Source of the DNA: Bombyx mori
Lineage: Eukaryota; Arthropoda; Insecta; Lepidoptera; Bombycidae
DNA: 64,000 nucleotides
NCBI RefSeq assembly: GCF_030269925.1
Contig: NC_085107.1
Location: 1,860,001-1,924,000 of the forward strand
Direction: 5' to 3'
The number at the start of each line of letters is the position of its first letter. Positions within the stretch are counted from its first letter, which is position 1. Under the pieces are notes generated by a model, which was not told where the DNA came from, made no database searches, and worked only from the letters and a program-made list of their open reading frames with translations. A program made the translations under genes and the position numbers. Below, piece by piece: positions 11,468 through 23,099 of this stretch.

Positions 11468-14400
11468 TTGGACGGTATTATGGATGAACTTTTGAACGTT
11501 CTAGAAGATACCGCTGCGCTCTTAAACAAAACTCAAATTAATTTGAAGAAATGTCCAAAAGCTAGATTGACAAGAGGTTATGTAGAAGCAAGAATCAAAT
11601 GTATCGAAGAATATTGGACTACATTTAAGCAAACGCATCTACAATTGGTAAAAATAACACCGAAAGAACAAAGACAAGAGTTACCATATTTTCAAAATGA
11701 AGATTACTTTGTGTTCGAAGATTTGTATCTCGTCTTGTTAGCCGATTTAAAAGATCTTTTGCAATCTTTCACACAAGCAGCCGCGCCGAGTACTTTAACG
11801 TCCTCACCAAATAATTCTAAGATTATTGCGGATACCGAAAACCTTGTTCGGTTACCGAGAATCGAATTACCTAAATTCACTGGAAACTATGAAGATTGGC
11901 CTACGTTTCAAGACCTATTTACCTCCTTAGTGGATAAGAACCCGGCTTTAAGTGACGTACAAAAGTTACATTATCTTAAGAGTACAGTCAGCTGCGAGGC
12001 AGAAACATTATTAAAACCTATTCAAGTCACGGAAAACAATTATAAAAAAGCATGGAATATTTTGAAGTCAAGGTATGGAAATAAACGATTAATAATTAAC
12101 TCAGTGTTGAAGAAATTATTTAATCAGAAGAAAATTAGTTCTCAGTCTGCAAATCAATTAAAAAATTTATTAGACGTCACGACAGATTGTTTGAATAATT
12201 TAGAAAATTTAAACATACCTACGAGCTCCTGGGATCCTATAATTATATTCCTTGTGATACAAAAGTTAGACCCGGAGTCTCACAAAGAATGGGAGCAGAC
12301 AGCTTATTCAAAATCAGAGGACGAACTACCAACTTGGGAGAATTTAAAAGATTTCCTGCAGTCAAGATACCGTACCTTAGAACTTGTATTGTCCGTGTCA
12401 GGGACTTGTAGCAGCCGTGACAAACCTGTAAGAGAACGTTCACACTTACTAACTGCCACAGCCACCACGTCACAGCCAAATGAAAGAACTTGCGTGCTCT
12501 GTAAAGAAAAACATACATTATGTCATTGTAAGAATTTTACCAAACTGCAACCTAAAGAAAGAGCTGATTATGTCAAGACCAACAATCTGTGTTTTAACTG
12601 TTTGGTGCCTGGGCATTCTGCTTACCAGTGTAAGTTACAAATGTCCTGTCGCTTATGTAGAAGACGGCATCACACTCTTCTCCACCGCCATCAAGACTCG
12701 GCACAAACTGAGGAAAGGAATCAACCGAGTGCATCTCACCACGGGGTAGAAGAGAAAGAAGAGGTTATAAATAGCATGGTGGCGTCACATCACAGTACTA
12801 AACAAAGCACAGCACTACTAGCCACAGCGATGGTTTTAGCGAGGAACGAGCATAACCAAACCGTTGTTCTTCGTGCGCTAGTAGACCAAGGTTCGCAGGC
12901 TTCATTTTTAACCGAGAAGGCGGCTCAAATGCTCAAACTTACCAGGCAATCAGCGAGAGGAAGTATCATCGGAGTGGGATCTACTAGGACTAATGTTGAT
13001 CACGTGGTTCAACTTAAGATTGGCTCCCGCTGGAATCCAAGCTTCGAAATCAACATACAAGCATATGTTATGAGTAAAGAGTTGACCACGAAGATCCCCT
13101 CCAAAGCTGTAACTGCCACACATTGGCCACATCTAGAAGGACTCAACCTGGCAGATCTAGACTACTTCCAACCAGGTTCTATAGACTTACTTCTTGGTGT
13201 TAAAGAGTATGCACAGATTGTGCAACCAACACTTATTAAGGGCCCTCCAGGTTCTCCATGTGCCCAAGAAACCAATCTGGGGTGGATCCTCTTCGGAGAA
13301 ATCGATAATAACCGTGAAAATGAATCATTTCTGGTCCTTCATCATCAAGTCCATATAGATCATATGTTGAAATCCCTCTGGGAAATTGACAATGATAAAA
13401 AGAGAATATTAACAAAGGAGGAAAAGCTATGTGAAACAATATATGAAAGTACACATACGAGAAATAGTGAAGGAAGATATCTAGTAAGGCTGCCATTTAA
13501 TACAAAGAATCCAATTTCGATTGATGGAAATACGAAAGAAATAGCTAGAAAAAGGTTACTTCAACTAGAAAGAAGATTTAAGAAAGAAACTAAACTGAAA
13601 GAAGATTATACAAAGGTCATGCAAGAATACATAAAAGCTAACTACATGGAAGAAATACCTAAGAATGAAATAAATGAGAGAAAATCAGTATATTTACCTC
13701 ATCACGCCGTGGTACACGCAGACAGAGAAACTTCTAAGACACGCGTAGTATTTGATGCTTCAGCGAAGGGCTCTAACTGCGTTTCTCTAAACGATGAATT
13801 GCTTGTAGGTCCGCAACTGCAAGAGGACTTAAGGAACATACTTATGAGATCGAGATTACATCGTGTTTGCTATGCAAGTGATATACAAAAGATGTACCTG
13901 CAAATATTACTTTATGAAGAAGACGCCGATCGATATCAACGCCTTTTGTGGAGAGAGAATGATTCAGACCCGATTAAAGAATATCGTATGCTTCGTGTTA
14001 CATTTGGTACAGCGGCGGCCCCTCACCTGGCTGTAAGAACGCTTCACCAGGTGGCAGACGATGAAGGTCGAAATCATCCAATGGCTGTTCGAATTATTAA
14101 AGAAGATTTTTACATGGACGATCTAATGTCGGGGGAGAGCAGTGCTCCTGAAGCCATAAAGAGAGCACAAGAAGTAGATAATATTCTACAGAAAGGTGGA
14201 TTTGTATTATCAAAATGGTCATCCAATTCTACTGAATTTTTGAAATCTATCGAACCAAACAAACGGACATCTCGACCACAGTTGGATTTTAAATTGGATG
14301 GAAATGTACAAGCCCTAGGTTTGATCTGGAACCTGGGCACAGATCAGTTTCAGTACAAAGTTAACTTACCAGCAAGGTCAAGCAGTATTACAAAGAGAGG

Positions 14401-15616
14401 CATACTATCTGATATTCAAAGACTTTTTGACCCACTGGGATGGATCGCCCCTAGCTTAATTTTGGCTAAGATACTCATACAAAGGCTATGGCTAGAACCG
14501 ATTGGCTGGGATGACGAGATTAACCAATCACTGTTACACGATTGGCTGACAATTAGAGAAGACTTTGAACATGTAAAAGAGATAGGTATTCCAAGATGGC
14601 TAAACACAGTAAGCACACAGATGGAAAACATCGAGGTTCATGGTTTCAGCGATGCTTCCATGAAAGCCTATGCTGCGGTAGCTTACATTCGTGTGAAGAG
14701 GGAAGATGGTTCAGTATTCACCAATCTATTAGCTGCCCGTACTAGAGTGGCACCACTCCGTACCGTGTCTCTACCACGCCTGGAGTTATGTGGGGCGCTG
14801 TTATTAGCAAGGTTACTTAAGCAAATAGAAAATGCAATGCGTATACCTACTTCTAACATCTATGCATGGACAGATTCATCAATTGTTCTTGCATGGCTAT
14901 CTGGTGATCCTCATAGATGGAAGACATTCGTGGCGAACCGGGTCGTAGAAATTGTAGAGAATGTAAACACACATCGATGGTTCCATGTAGCTTCGGAAGA
15001 GAATCCTGCAGACATCGGGTCGCGAGGCATGCTGCTGGCGGACTTGAAACAGAAAGAGTTGTGGTGGACAGGGCCCAAGTGGTTATGCAAAAAAGAAATA
15101 ATATACAGTAAGCCAGGAATAACAGAAACAGAATTGGAAATGAAACCAGTAAAATTAAATACTTACCACAATGCAGAAGAACTAAAACCTTTAACCGCTC
15201 AGTTTGAAGATTTTGATACGTTACCAGAATTACTAAAAACTATTATTTACTGTAAAAGATTTTTAAGATACAAAAGTAATTTAAGTACGAGCAAGGAAAT
15301 AACTACACAAGAATTTGAAGAGGCGCTTATCACATGCATTAAGTTAGTACAACAAGAATTCAAAGAAGAAATAGATCGGCTAAGAGATAAGAAACAAGTT
15401 AGAAGAAAAAGTAAATTACGATCGCTAAACCCATACCTGGATGAGAATCATATCCTCAGGGTGGGCGGTCGCCTTAAACATACTAACTTACCTGATGACC
15501 GAAAACACCCAATTATTATTGGAAATAACAACACCCTAGTACACTTGATCGTTGCTGACGCCCATATCAAGACACTACATGGAGGGATTCAGTTAATGCT
15601 ATGTTATCTCAGATAA
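11468..15616 (+). CDS. BEL/Pao gag-pol polyprotein (1382 residues, integrase truncated)
   Basis: One frame encodes gag and pol without a frameshift. In order: a gag region with RLPRIELPKFTGN near 127-140, typical of Pao-type gag; Cys/His clusters near 340-400 including a CCHC knuckle CX2CX4HX4C at 375-388; a retropepsin-like protease with VDQGS (Asp 473); reverse transcriptase with YMDD at 882-885; RNase H with GFSDAS (near 1059-1064) and a later WTDSS; and the beginning of the integrase H2C2 domain (HIKTLHGG). It stops at TAA 15614-15616. Bases after the stop still read as integrase for about 18 codons and then lose similarity. The integrase catalytic core is absent, so the product could make particles and cDNA but not integrate alone. 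Confidence 0.93.
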   Translation: MDGIMDELLNVLEDTAALLNKTQINLKKCPKARLTRGYVEARIKCIEEYWTTFKQTHLQLVKITPKEQRQELPYFQNEDYFVFEDLYLVLLADLKDLLQSFTQAAAPSTLTSSPNNSKIIADTENLVRLPRIELPKFTGNYEDWPTFQDLFTSLVDKNPALSDVQKLHYLKSTVSCEAETLLKPIQVTENNYKKAWNILKSRYGNKRLIINSVLKKLFNQKKISSQSANQLKNLLDVTTDCLNNLENLNIPTSSWDPIIIFLVIQKLDPESHKEWEQTAYSKSEDELPTWENLKDFLQSRYRTLELVLSVSGTCSSRDKPVRERSHLLTATATTSQPNERTCVLCKEKHTLCHCKNFTKLQPKERADYVKTNNLCFNCLVPGHSAYQCKLQMSCRLCRRRHHTLLHRHQDSAQTEERNQPSASHHGVEEKEEVINSMVASHHSTKQSTALLATAMVLARNEHNQTVVLRALVDQGSQASFLTEKAAQMLKLTRQSARGSIIGVGSTRTNVDHVVQLKIGSRWNPSFEINIQAYVMSKELTTKIPSKAVTATHWPHLEGLNLADLDYFQPGSIDLLLGVKEYAQIVQPTLIKGPPGSPCAQETNLGWILFGEIDNNRENESFLVLHHQVHIDHMLKSLWEIDNDKKRILTKEEKLCETIYESTHTRNSEGRYLVRLPFNTKNPISIDGNTKEIARKRLLQLERRFKKETKLKEDYTKVMQEYIKANYMEEIPKNEINERKSVYLPHHAVVHADRETSKTRVVFDASAKGSNCVSLNDELLVGPQLQEDLRNILMRSRLHRVCYASDIQKMYLQILLYEEDADRYQRLLWRENDSDPIKEYRMLRVTFGTAAAPHLAVRTLHQVADDEGRNHPMAVRIIKEDFYMDDLMSGESSAPEAIKRAQEVDNILQKGGFVLSKWSSNSTEFLKSIEPNKRTSRPQLDFKLDGNVQALGLIWNLGTDQFQYKVNLPARSSSITKRGILSDIQRLFDPLGWIAPSLILAKILIQRLWLEPIGWDDEINQSLLHDWLTIREDFEHVKEIGIPRWLNTVSTQMENIEVHGFSDASMKAYAAVAYIRVKREDGSVFTNLLAARTRVAPLRTVSLPRLELCGALLLARLLKQIENAMRIPTSNIYAWTDSSIVLAWLSGDPHRWKTFVANRVVEIVENVNTHRWFHVASEENPADIGSRGMLLADLKQKELWWTGPKWLCKKEIIYSKPGITETELEMKPVKLNTYHNAEELKPLTAQFEDFDTLPELLKTIIYCKRFLRYKSNLSTSKEITTQEFEEALITCIKLVQQEFKEEIDRLRDKKQVRRKSKLRSLNPYLDENHILRVGGRLKHTNLPDDRKHPIIIGNNNTLVHLIVADAHIKTLHGGIQLMLCYLR

Positions 15617-15893
15617 AAATATTGGATCCTAAGGGCAAAATCAATAACAAAATTATGTCGTTTACCGGTGGATTCCACTCGGTAAAAGGTCATCTTGTAA
15701 TTTTGTCAAGATTCTCTACCAATGTCACTGTAGCAATATTATACTAAGTCGCAAGTTAAGCATATTGTATTATGATGTCTAGTATTTAAGCAACCTTTAT
15801 TTCGTTTTGTAGAATATTGTTTTGAAGTCACCTTGACGTTGTAATTAGTGCAATAGATTTAGAAAGAACTTAGTAGTCCTTTGGTGGGCGGTA
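15617..15893 (+). pseudogene. Integrase remnant and 3' leader of BEL/Pao element
   Basis: The first ~55 bases continue the integrase zinc-binding domain in the same frame beyond the TAA, then similarity ends abruptly near 15670, marking the deletion point. The remaining sequence is non-coding, up to a purine-rich tract before the 3' LTR. Confidence 0.7.
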
Positions 15894-16043
15894 TGTTGTT
15901 ACTAACCTTATACTCTTTGCTAATTACGATATTTTTACTTGTCAAAATTTAAGTCAGTCGCACAATAAATGTCGTTGCAACCACACACAGTTTTTCTTTA
16001 CGGATAGTACGCAAACCAAATTGAACCTTAATTACATCATACA
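15894..16043 (+). repeat. 3' LTR of BEL/Pao element
   Basis: This is a 150-bp direct repeat of 11152-11301 with no difference seen, followed by the TACAT target duplication at 16044-16048. Confidence 0.95.
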
Positions 16044-16238
16044 TACATTCTGATAAATCCGTTGTAGCAGTATTCTGTCCTCATTTGCCTTTGTGTTGGT
16101 AATAGAGCATATTAGTAGCCCGCTCGGGTACCACTGTGCTATTCAGACCTATCGCGAAAAATGAGTGCGTTTTGATCTAATGAGTAAAACAATCGTATAG
16201 CAGTACCACTGAGACTGACCATCGAAGCGAACACTCGA

Positions 16239-16482
16239 TTTTTTTTTATTGCTTAGTTAGGTGGACGAGCTGACAACCCACATGGTGCTAAATGGTTATT
16301 GGAGCTCATAGACATCTACAACGGAAAAGCCGCCACCTACCCTGAGACATGAGTGCTAAGGTCTCAACTAGTTACAACGGCTGCCCCACCCTTCAAACCG
16401 AAACGCATTACTGCTTCACGGCAGAAATAGGCGGGGCGGTGGTATCTACCCGTGCGGACTCACGCGACGTCCTACCACCAGT
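16239..16482 (-). mobile_element. Silkworm-type SINE body, copy at 16.2 kb
   Basis: Complete but moderately diverged copy on the - strand, from CCTACCACCAGT back to the T-run at 16239. Confidence 0.88.
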
Positions 16483-17642
16483 AAAAAATATTGGTGGTTC
16501 GCTCATTTTATACATTATTATCTTATACAAAAAAAAAACATTTTCATGTGGCGCTAATTTTTAACTTCTTTTATTCTTAAATTTATCTAGTATTACCCAT
16601 TTCCTTAGGGAGTAGAAACAACAGTCGCGAAGTACATTAAAAAAATTTAGCTGATTTTCTACTAGGTAATGTGAAATATGACTCAATGCTAAATAAAGTT
16701 GCATTTAAATTTGCAATTAATTTAATTTACTTTACATATAACATTTTCAAGTCCATGACACTGGACAAGTTTATCACTCTGCAATCGTTTTTGTTGTGTA
16801 GTTACAAAATTGCAAATCATAGAAGGAGGTTTGCATACGTCATTTCACTGCCTGGTGATATCGAGACCGCAAACCGTGTTGTTCGCTCGCTCGAGGTAAA
16901 AGGACAACCTCCTTTTTTAAGGACTAAATTTGATACGACGGAATTTCAGGGAAGATTTCCATTTACATCATAACATAAAACACCATATACGTAATCGTGT
17001 ATGCGCTTTTAATATTAATATTCTGAACTGATATAGTTGAGATGCAGTCTCAAGATTTTAAACTGCTTAACTTCTAATATTGAAATTGTTTTGTAATGAA
17101 ACAAAAGCACACACCTCGATAGCGAATGAACCTAGTAAAGTACATGCAATGCTACTTCTTATTCGCCTATTTATAACATGATTATAAAAATCAGACTTGA
17201 ATTTATTCAATTTATGTATTAGCTTCAATTTAGCCAATCTTTATTAATACATTAATAACAAAAACAGCCTACTGCTATCTATAAGAACTTTCTGAAGCGG
17301 TGCTCTAACTTTGTTGAGGGTGGACAAATTCTATCTATTCTCGAAATCTTTTGTGTATTAGGAGAGAACGTGAACAGACAGCAGATGTCTTGCAAGTACG
17401 AGCTCTAAAGCGAAAAGATGAAGGGACAATCTAAAAACCGGTAGCACTTGTTAGGTGGCTTCGGAGACCCATAAATGTCAGACGAATAAGTATCGGGAAT
17501 GGATGGTTTATGTATGACATCTATATTATTAGTATTTTCGTTTTTCTAGATTTACACAACGACTTACAGTTTAGCGGGTAGTTTGAGTAGCATCTGTTGT
17601 TTAGGTTCCACATAGTTCTGTTTTTTTGTTATATCATATCTT
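16483..17642. other. Non-coding stretch
   Basis: A 100-codon frame at 16671-16973 is not recognised; otherwise AT-rich without identified features. Confidence 0.45.
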
Positions 17643-18590
17643 GTGTGTATTGCCAATTTCATAATGGTCAAAAACCTCGAATTATGCGGTTGTCTTAAAT
17701 TTTGCATCGCCAATGGAATTTCGTGTTCGGATTCACTGGAAATGTTACAAAAGTCTTACGGTGAATCAAAAACACATGCTTATGAGTGGTACAAAGCATT
17801 CAGAACCGGTCGAGATTTTATATAAAACTTGCCTCGCTCTGGTAGTCCATCAAAGTCTGCAACTAAAGTTAACATCGCAATAGTGAAGGAAATAGTCACT
17901 GAAAATACTCATTCAAACTTGAGAGAAATAGCTGCCGAACTTTCTGTGGTCTCGTGAGTCAATCGTACCATTTTAAATAGACCTTTGGGTAAGAAAATTC
18001 TTGTGCCGATCGGCTAGTTTCGAAAAACCTAAATTTTCTCCAAAAAGTCTTTCGCATGAGTTGCTGAGGACGTGCCAGAACGAGCCAATTCCGACTCAAC
18101 ATTCATAAAACGCATTGTTACTGGTGACGAGAGGTCGGGGTAATGAGTTTCTTCGGAGTGGCGCATTTCGACTGAACCGAAGCCCGAAGCCCGATAAAAA
18201 GCCAAGTCGATCAAAAGTCAACGATATGTTGACTGTTTTTTATGGTGTCAGAAAGTCAAACGGTAAATCAAGAATATTATTTATGCAAATTTGACGAAAA
18301 AGGCCAAATTTTTTGAAAGAAAATTCTCAGAAATTGCACCACTCTACTACGCCTTCGTACAAGACCATCATGGTGAACGAATTTTCGACCAAAAGAACGT
18401 AACAGATACATATCACAGAGCGACCGACTTATTCGCTAGATCTGGCCCCAGTCAATTTCTTGGATTAATCGTTGGCACAGGTGTATCCCTTCTGAAGGAG
18501 CATACTTTGAAGGTGATACAATAAATTTGGTTGAATAAATAACATTTTGTGTATTATTGGCCTTTTCCCAGTACTTTCTTGACAGAGTTA
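17643..18590 (+). pseudogene. Mariner transposase pseudogene with 3' terminal repeat
   Basis: The start encodes LKFCIANGISCSDSLEMLQK and SYGESKTHAYEWYKAFRTGR, followed after a stop by LPRSGSPSKSATKVNIAIVK and EIVTENTHSNLREIAAELSV, all mariner-like. After more damage the end reads EGAYFEGDTINLVE and stop, the usual mariner C-terminus, followed by GTACTTTCTTGACAGAGTTA, a mariner-type terminal repeat. The middle with the catalytic Asp residues is largely lost and the 5' terminal repeat was not found. Confidence 0.88.
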
Positions 18591-18828
18591 AACACCAAGA
18601 CGTGAGTGCTGACTCCCATTTTAGGACATTGTTATGTTTTATATGATGAGTACCGACGATGAGTTGTAAGATCGTTTGCTTATCAAAGAAATGGTTTTTT
18701 GTCTATCGTTTGTCACCCAAGAAAAGCACGTAACCTTAAAAACAGTGTGAAGAAAAGAAATTATGGCCGACCGCCGCTATATCGTGCGCGTACGGGTTTT
18801 GGTGTCGCTTGTCAGCTTGTTCTTGTGT

Positions 18829-19141
18829 GTTTTTTTTTTGTAGCTTAGATGGGTGGACGAGCTCACAGCCCACCTGGTGTAAGTGGTTACTGGAGCCCAT
18901 AGACATCTACAACGTAAATGCGCCACCCACCTTCAGATATAAGTTCTAAGATCTCAAGTATAGTTACAACGGCTGCCCCACCCTTCAAACCGAAACGCAT
19001 TACTATGCACGTCAATGCATACGTCAAACCGAAACGCATTACTATGCGTTTCGGTTTGACGGCAGAAGCTTCACGGCAGAAATAGGCAGGGTACCTACCC
19101 ACCCTACCCGCGCGGACTCACAAGTGGTCCTACCACCAGTC
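18829..19141 (-). mobile_element. Silkworm-type SINE body with internal rearrangement
   Basis: The copy is ~70 bp too long. The CCGAAACGCATTACT segment is repeated, and at 19023-19060 there is a perfect 17-bp inverted repeat with a 4-base loop. Ends and A-tail are normal. Confidence 0.88.
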
Positions 19142-20474
19142 GCTTGCACTCATGACAGAGTGGTCGTGGTCAGCAGTTCTAGTGGTGGTGCGCTTCACAA
19201 GTCGTCGCCATTGCTCGAGTACCGCGCGTGTAGGTTTATAACTCAGCTGTTTAGATAAAACAAATAAAGTTTTTTATCTTCTTATCTTCAATTTCTTTGC
19301 CGCTCAAACTCGCTTTCAAAGCAGTGGGTGCAAACTCAATTATAAACATTTACAAATACAAATTTGTAGGGAGAAAACATCTACCCACGTACAATCTGTT
19401 CGTTTAGAAATATCTTTCTATCATTAAATTAAATCTTAGAAATATCTTCTTAATCTACCTACGTGAAAAGCTATATCCAGCTATTCTTGTAAAATCCAAT
19501 AACCTTTCCAACAATAAGGGATATTTTCACAAACTTTAGCTGTATTGAGTCCTGCACGACTATCATTCACTAGCTTGCTCACATTTGCTCGTACTTTTTG
19601 TATACGAGTACATGAAAGTTATTAAAACAAATACAAAACTAAAGAAATCATGAAATAATACTCAGTTGTTTTATAAAAGTGGTCGATTCGTAAAAAAACG
19701 TTCGTGTTAGCAAAGTCGTCAGGTTTGAGCCCCGTGAGCTCACCTACTAGTTAAGGTTACGCTGATATAGCCTCTCAAGGTCCTCAGTTTAGGTAAAAAA
19801 AAATTTAGATTAAAAAAAAAAGTATGTCCAAAGTTCGACTGATGGAAAAGTAATTGCATTTGATGCTATTTCCTTTACGTTCAGTATTACGCACTCAAAA
19901 TGAAAATCCAACGGTGAGTGATGTTTTACAGACAAGCATGATCAACAGGAGATGGAAAGCCTGTGGCTGAAAAGTCCATTAGAACGTGTAGACGTTTAAA
20001 AAAAAAAACTGAATCGAATACAGAGTGAAAAGTTTAAAAAAAACAAACGTTTCCCTTAGCGATTATAGATATGTATTTTGAACATCGATGCTACGACGTA
20101 ATAACGTGTTCTCGATTTCGATGATACAGATTTTCAGTTCATAATGTATTTGTATAATTTGCGTTCATATCCGTGAATCCACCAGCACGTTTTTCCAGAT
20201 CTCTGTAACATATTCTTCTTTAATGTGGCCTATATACATTGTAATAGGTGGACCACTAATGTATTCATAGAAACAATAATTGGATAGTGAAGAAAATAAT
20301 TCTCAGATTGACGAAATAACATTCATCGGTAATAAAAATTTGAGAATACGGTTTCTGTGAACTATTGAGTAAAGCATAATTTGTTCTTTTCTCGAATTAT
20401 GAGTATAAGTATCTGTTTTTTTATTATAATTAATGTGACCTTCTTCATTGATACTGATTGGTTCAATGCTAAGT
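19142..20474. other. Non-coding stretch
   Basis: AT-rich; apart from a family B fragment at 19745 I see nothing. Confidence 0.45.
19745..19800 (-). mobile_element. Family B fragment
   Basis: CTGATATAGCCTCTCAAGGT is the complement of the family B start near 22530. Confidence 0.55.
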
Positions 20475-20570
20475 GATTTCCGAAGCCCACAAATACCGTA
20501 TTGTGAATGTAGTCACCGACTTTGAGACACGAGGATGAAGTCTCAATATATTCTGTAATAGCTGGTTCCT
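20475..20570 (-). mobile_element. Very degenerate SINE body fragment
   Basis: CACCGACTTTGAGACACGAG and AGTCTCAATATA resemble the complement of the middle of the body. Old and uncertain. Confidence 0.4.
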
Positions 20571-20756
20571 TCACTCAAATAGGAACACCTATTTCGCGAC
20601 GGAAATATACAATGACGACGCAAAAACTAAATGTTCTTTTTCCTGAATTAAAATTTTTTAATTAATATTTGTAACTGAGTTTTATAAATAGAAAAAAATA
20701 ATGCTCATGTATTGGAACTCTTGAAAATTACCACAAAAGTGTTTATAAAAGTGTTT

Positions 20757-21003
20757 ACTGGTGGTAGGACCTCTTGTGAGTCCGCACGGGTAGGTACCAC
20801 CACCCTGCCTTTTTCTGCCGTGAAGCAGTAATGCGTTTCGGTTTGAAGGGTGGGGCAGCCGTTGTAACTTTACTGAGACCTTAGAACTTATATCTCAAGG
20901 TGGGTGGCGCATTTACGTCGTAGATGTCTATGGGCTCCAGTAACCATTTAACACCAGGTGGGCTGTGAGCTGGTCCAACCATCTAAGCAATAAATAAAAA
21001 AAA
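20757..21003 (+). mobile_element. Silkworm-type SINE body, copy at 20.8 kb
   Basis: Complete + strand copy from ACTGGTGGTAGGACCTC to CTAAGCAATAAATAAAAAAA. Confidence 0.9.
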
Positions 21004-21590
21004 TGCGTAATAAATGGAACGCACATACTTAATATACATTTTCAAACAGTGGCTAATACTTAGAACCCTCAATTACATAATCATTTCAACCACAGTAAAT
21101 TTATTGAAAATTATAATAGTATCAAATTCACAAACTAAAACATTAACTAACCCTAAGGTACCAATACCAAATTAAATTCGATATAATAGCTAAAACGGTT
21201 TCATTAAATGCACAACCTGCGGCCGTCCGCATGAACGATAAGCCTATGCATCTAGTTAACGTGGAACGGGGCCGCAATCAGAATAATGTACTTACTCTAT
21301 TCATGTCACAGGTGATCGATCAAACTTTTACCTACGGACCATTCATATATACATTTTATGTACTTATATTTAGTTTAGCAACCAAAAAATGTCAATACTC
21401 TTATTACAAAAAATAACAAGTCTGAGATTCAATCAGAGTATGTATTCGTTTTATAAAATAATTCTGCAATATAAAAAATTATTTCATTAATCCCTCGAAC
21501 AAATTTAATTCCATATGTTTAGAAATATATAACATTAATAGAAAAAATAAAAACTGGATTTCTATACATATATTCCTCCACTAATGCAAG

Positions 21591-21750
21591 GTAGAGGGGG
21601 AAGAGGTCGACCGAAGAAAACATGGAAAGAGTGTGTGAATGACGATATGAGAGAGAGAGAGAGAGAGAGAGGAGTTAGTGTTGAGCTGATGGCTGATAGA
21701 AGAGAATGGAAGAGAAAAATTAGCTGTGCCGACACCACCTAATATCCCAA
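21591..21750 (+). pseudogene. Non-LTR reverse transcriptase C-terminal fragment with (GA)n expansion
   Basis: The frame reads GRGGRGRPKKTWKECVNDDM, then a GA dinucleotide run read as RERERER, then GVSVELMADRREWKRKISCA. RGRPKKTW...DDM...GVS...DR-EWK is the typical end of Lepidopteran LINE reverse transcriptases. Confidence 0.8.
21649..21672 (+). repeat. (GA)n microsatellite
   Basis: About twelve GA units lie within the LINE remnant and keep or nearly keep its frame. Confidence 0.9.
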
Positions 21751-22520
21751 ACCTGTGGGACAAGGTGAAGAAAAAGAAGATATATTCTTCCACTATGTAT
21801 TTTTAAAATCATGTAATCATATCGAAATTACAGAATAAACAGTAATTAAAAAATGCATGGTTAAAACTACTATTTAGTAATTTAATCTCTAGTTAGCTCA
21901 AAACAAAATGTTTGTCAATTTTCACTCTTTAGAAATAAGGTTTAACGACTTTTTTTTCAGTACAAAAACTACCTTGCGTCTACGATACTTTTTCAGTAAA
22001 CCAGCGAACAATATGGATATTACTTAGTTGGTATTTGCAGCGATAGTAAGATCGGTGTTACCACTGTCATATATTTATGAGAGTTAACTATTTGTGGGTG
22101 AGGAGAAATCAGCACACTAAACGGATACGTCAACCTAATACTCGTACATTACTGCCAAAATACAGAAATCAAATAATTTTGATGAAGAACATGAAATCGA
22201 AATAAAAACTCACGTAAACCTGAATGCGTCCCTGATCAAATGATGTAATTGAAATTGATAACCGTAATGACAAGCGGTCGAATGTGCGTTAGTTGAATTT
22301 TCCAATAAAGCATGATAGTGAATTGAAAGCCTGAATAACGATCGTTCAGTTTGTGAATGTCATGTACTCAATCGGACTCCTACATACTTTTTTGCTACCT
22401 GTGCTAAGCCTGTGACGCCATTCTTACTACATAATATGTTCTATCTTTTAACTTCGAAGTTACAGCACAAGACACAAATTTCACTTTTTTACATATTATC
22501 AAAAGATTATGAATTAAGTT

Positions 22521-22960
22521 CCTTTTTTTTCTACCGGAGCTGATAGCCTTGAGAGGCTATTTCAGCTTGACCTAACGTGTAGGTGAGCTCACGGAGCTCA
22601 AACCGGGAGTGTTGCTAACCTGGCCCTAGCAACAGCAGTGCTTCGCAGAATTCACCACCAGATTGGAAACGCGACCCACTGAGAAGATCCGGCGAGAAAC
22701 TCAGTGGGCTGTATCTGTGGGTTAATTTACTCGCCGAGCAAGCGACGGGTTCGACGAGAACGATGAGTGGTACTGGAGGTATCTAAAAGCAACGTTAGTG
22801 GATCGAGAGGAAGAGGAAGTAAATGCGGATGTGGAGGAGACTAACCGTACTTACAAGGATGTCGAAGACTGGACAAGGTGGAGGAGTTTTAGTAGGAAAG
22901 CGGACTCTGTCCCTAGACTAAGAAAAACGCTATGAAGAAGTAGTGCATGCAAACAAGGGA
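22521..22960 (+). mobile_element. LINE-type 3' repeat, family B
   Basis: GCTGATAGCCTTGAGAGGCT, GTGAGCTCACGGAGCTCAAA, GGAAACGCGACCCACTGAGA and AGATCCGGCGAGAAACTCAG are landmarks found again at 33.2, 34.1 and 46.8 kb. Further on, a frame (YKDVEDWTRWRSFSRKADSV) resembles non-LTR protein. Family name unknown. Confidence 0.75.
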
Positions 22961-23099
22961 TTAAAACAGACAGAGCGTAGAGACATGTGTAAGAATATCG
23001 CGATGACCATTGTATCATTGTATTAAAATCAATGAGAGGTCACTGAGCCTAACAAAACCACATCAAAACAACGTAAACTGTTAAATAAATGTTTATTTA

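Larger units (their letters stand above)
11152..16043 (+). mobile_element. BEL/Pao LTR retrotransposon with integrase deletion
   Basis: This is a 4892-bp element bounded by two 150-bp LTRs that I compared base by base and found identical. The insertion is flanked by TACAT on both sides (11147-11151 and 16044-16048), a 5-bp target duplication as expected for BEL/Pao. A primer-binding site follows the 5' LTR and a purine-rich tract (GGTGGGCGG, near 15882) precedes the 3' LTR. One fused gag-pol frame fills the inside. The frame ends in the integrase zinc-binding region, and only ~0.28 kb separates it from the 3' LTR, so the integrase core is deleted. Identical LTRs imply a recent insertion, so this defective copy was probably moved by enzymes of another copy. 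Confidence 0.95.

Noticed and set aside
12243..14631. Antisense and alternate frames inside the BEL/Pao gag-pol
   Set aside because: Overlap fully with the clearly coding gag-pol frame and have no family traits.
16040..16240. Region after the BEL/Pao element as part of the element
   Set aside because: The LTR ends at 16043 followed by the TACAT duplication, so the region is host flank, possibly with an old degenerate SINE.
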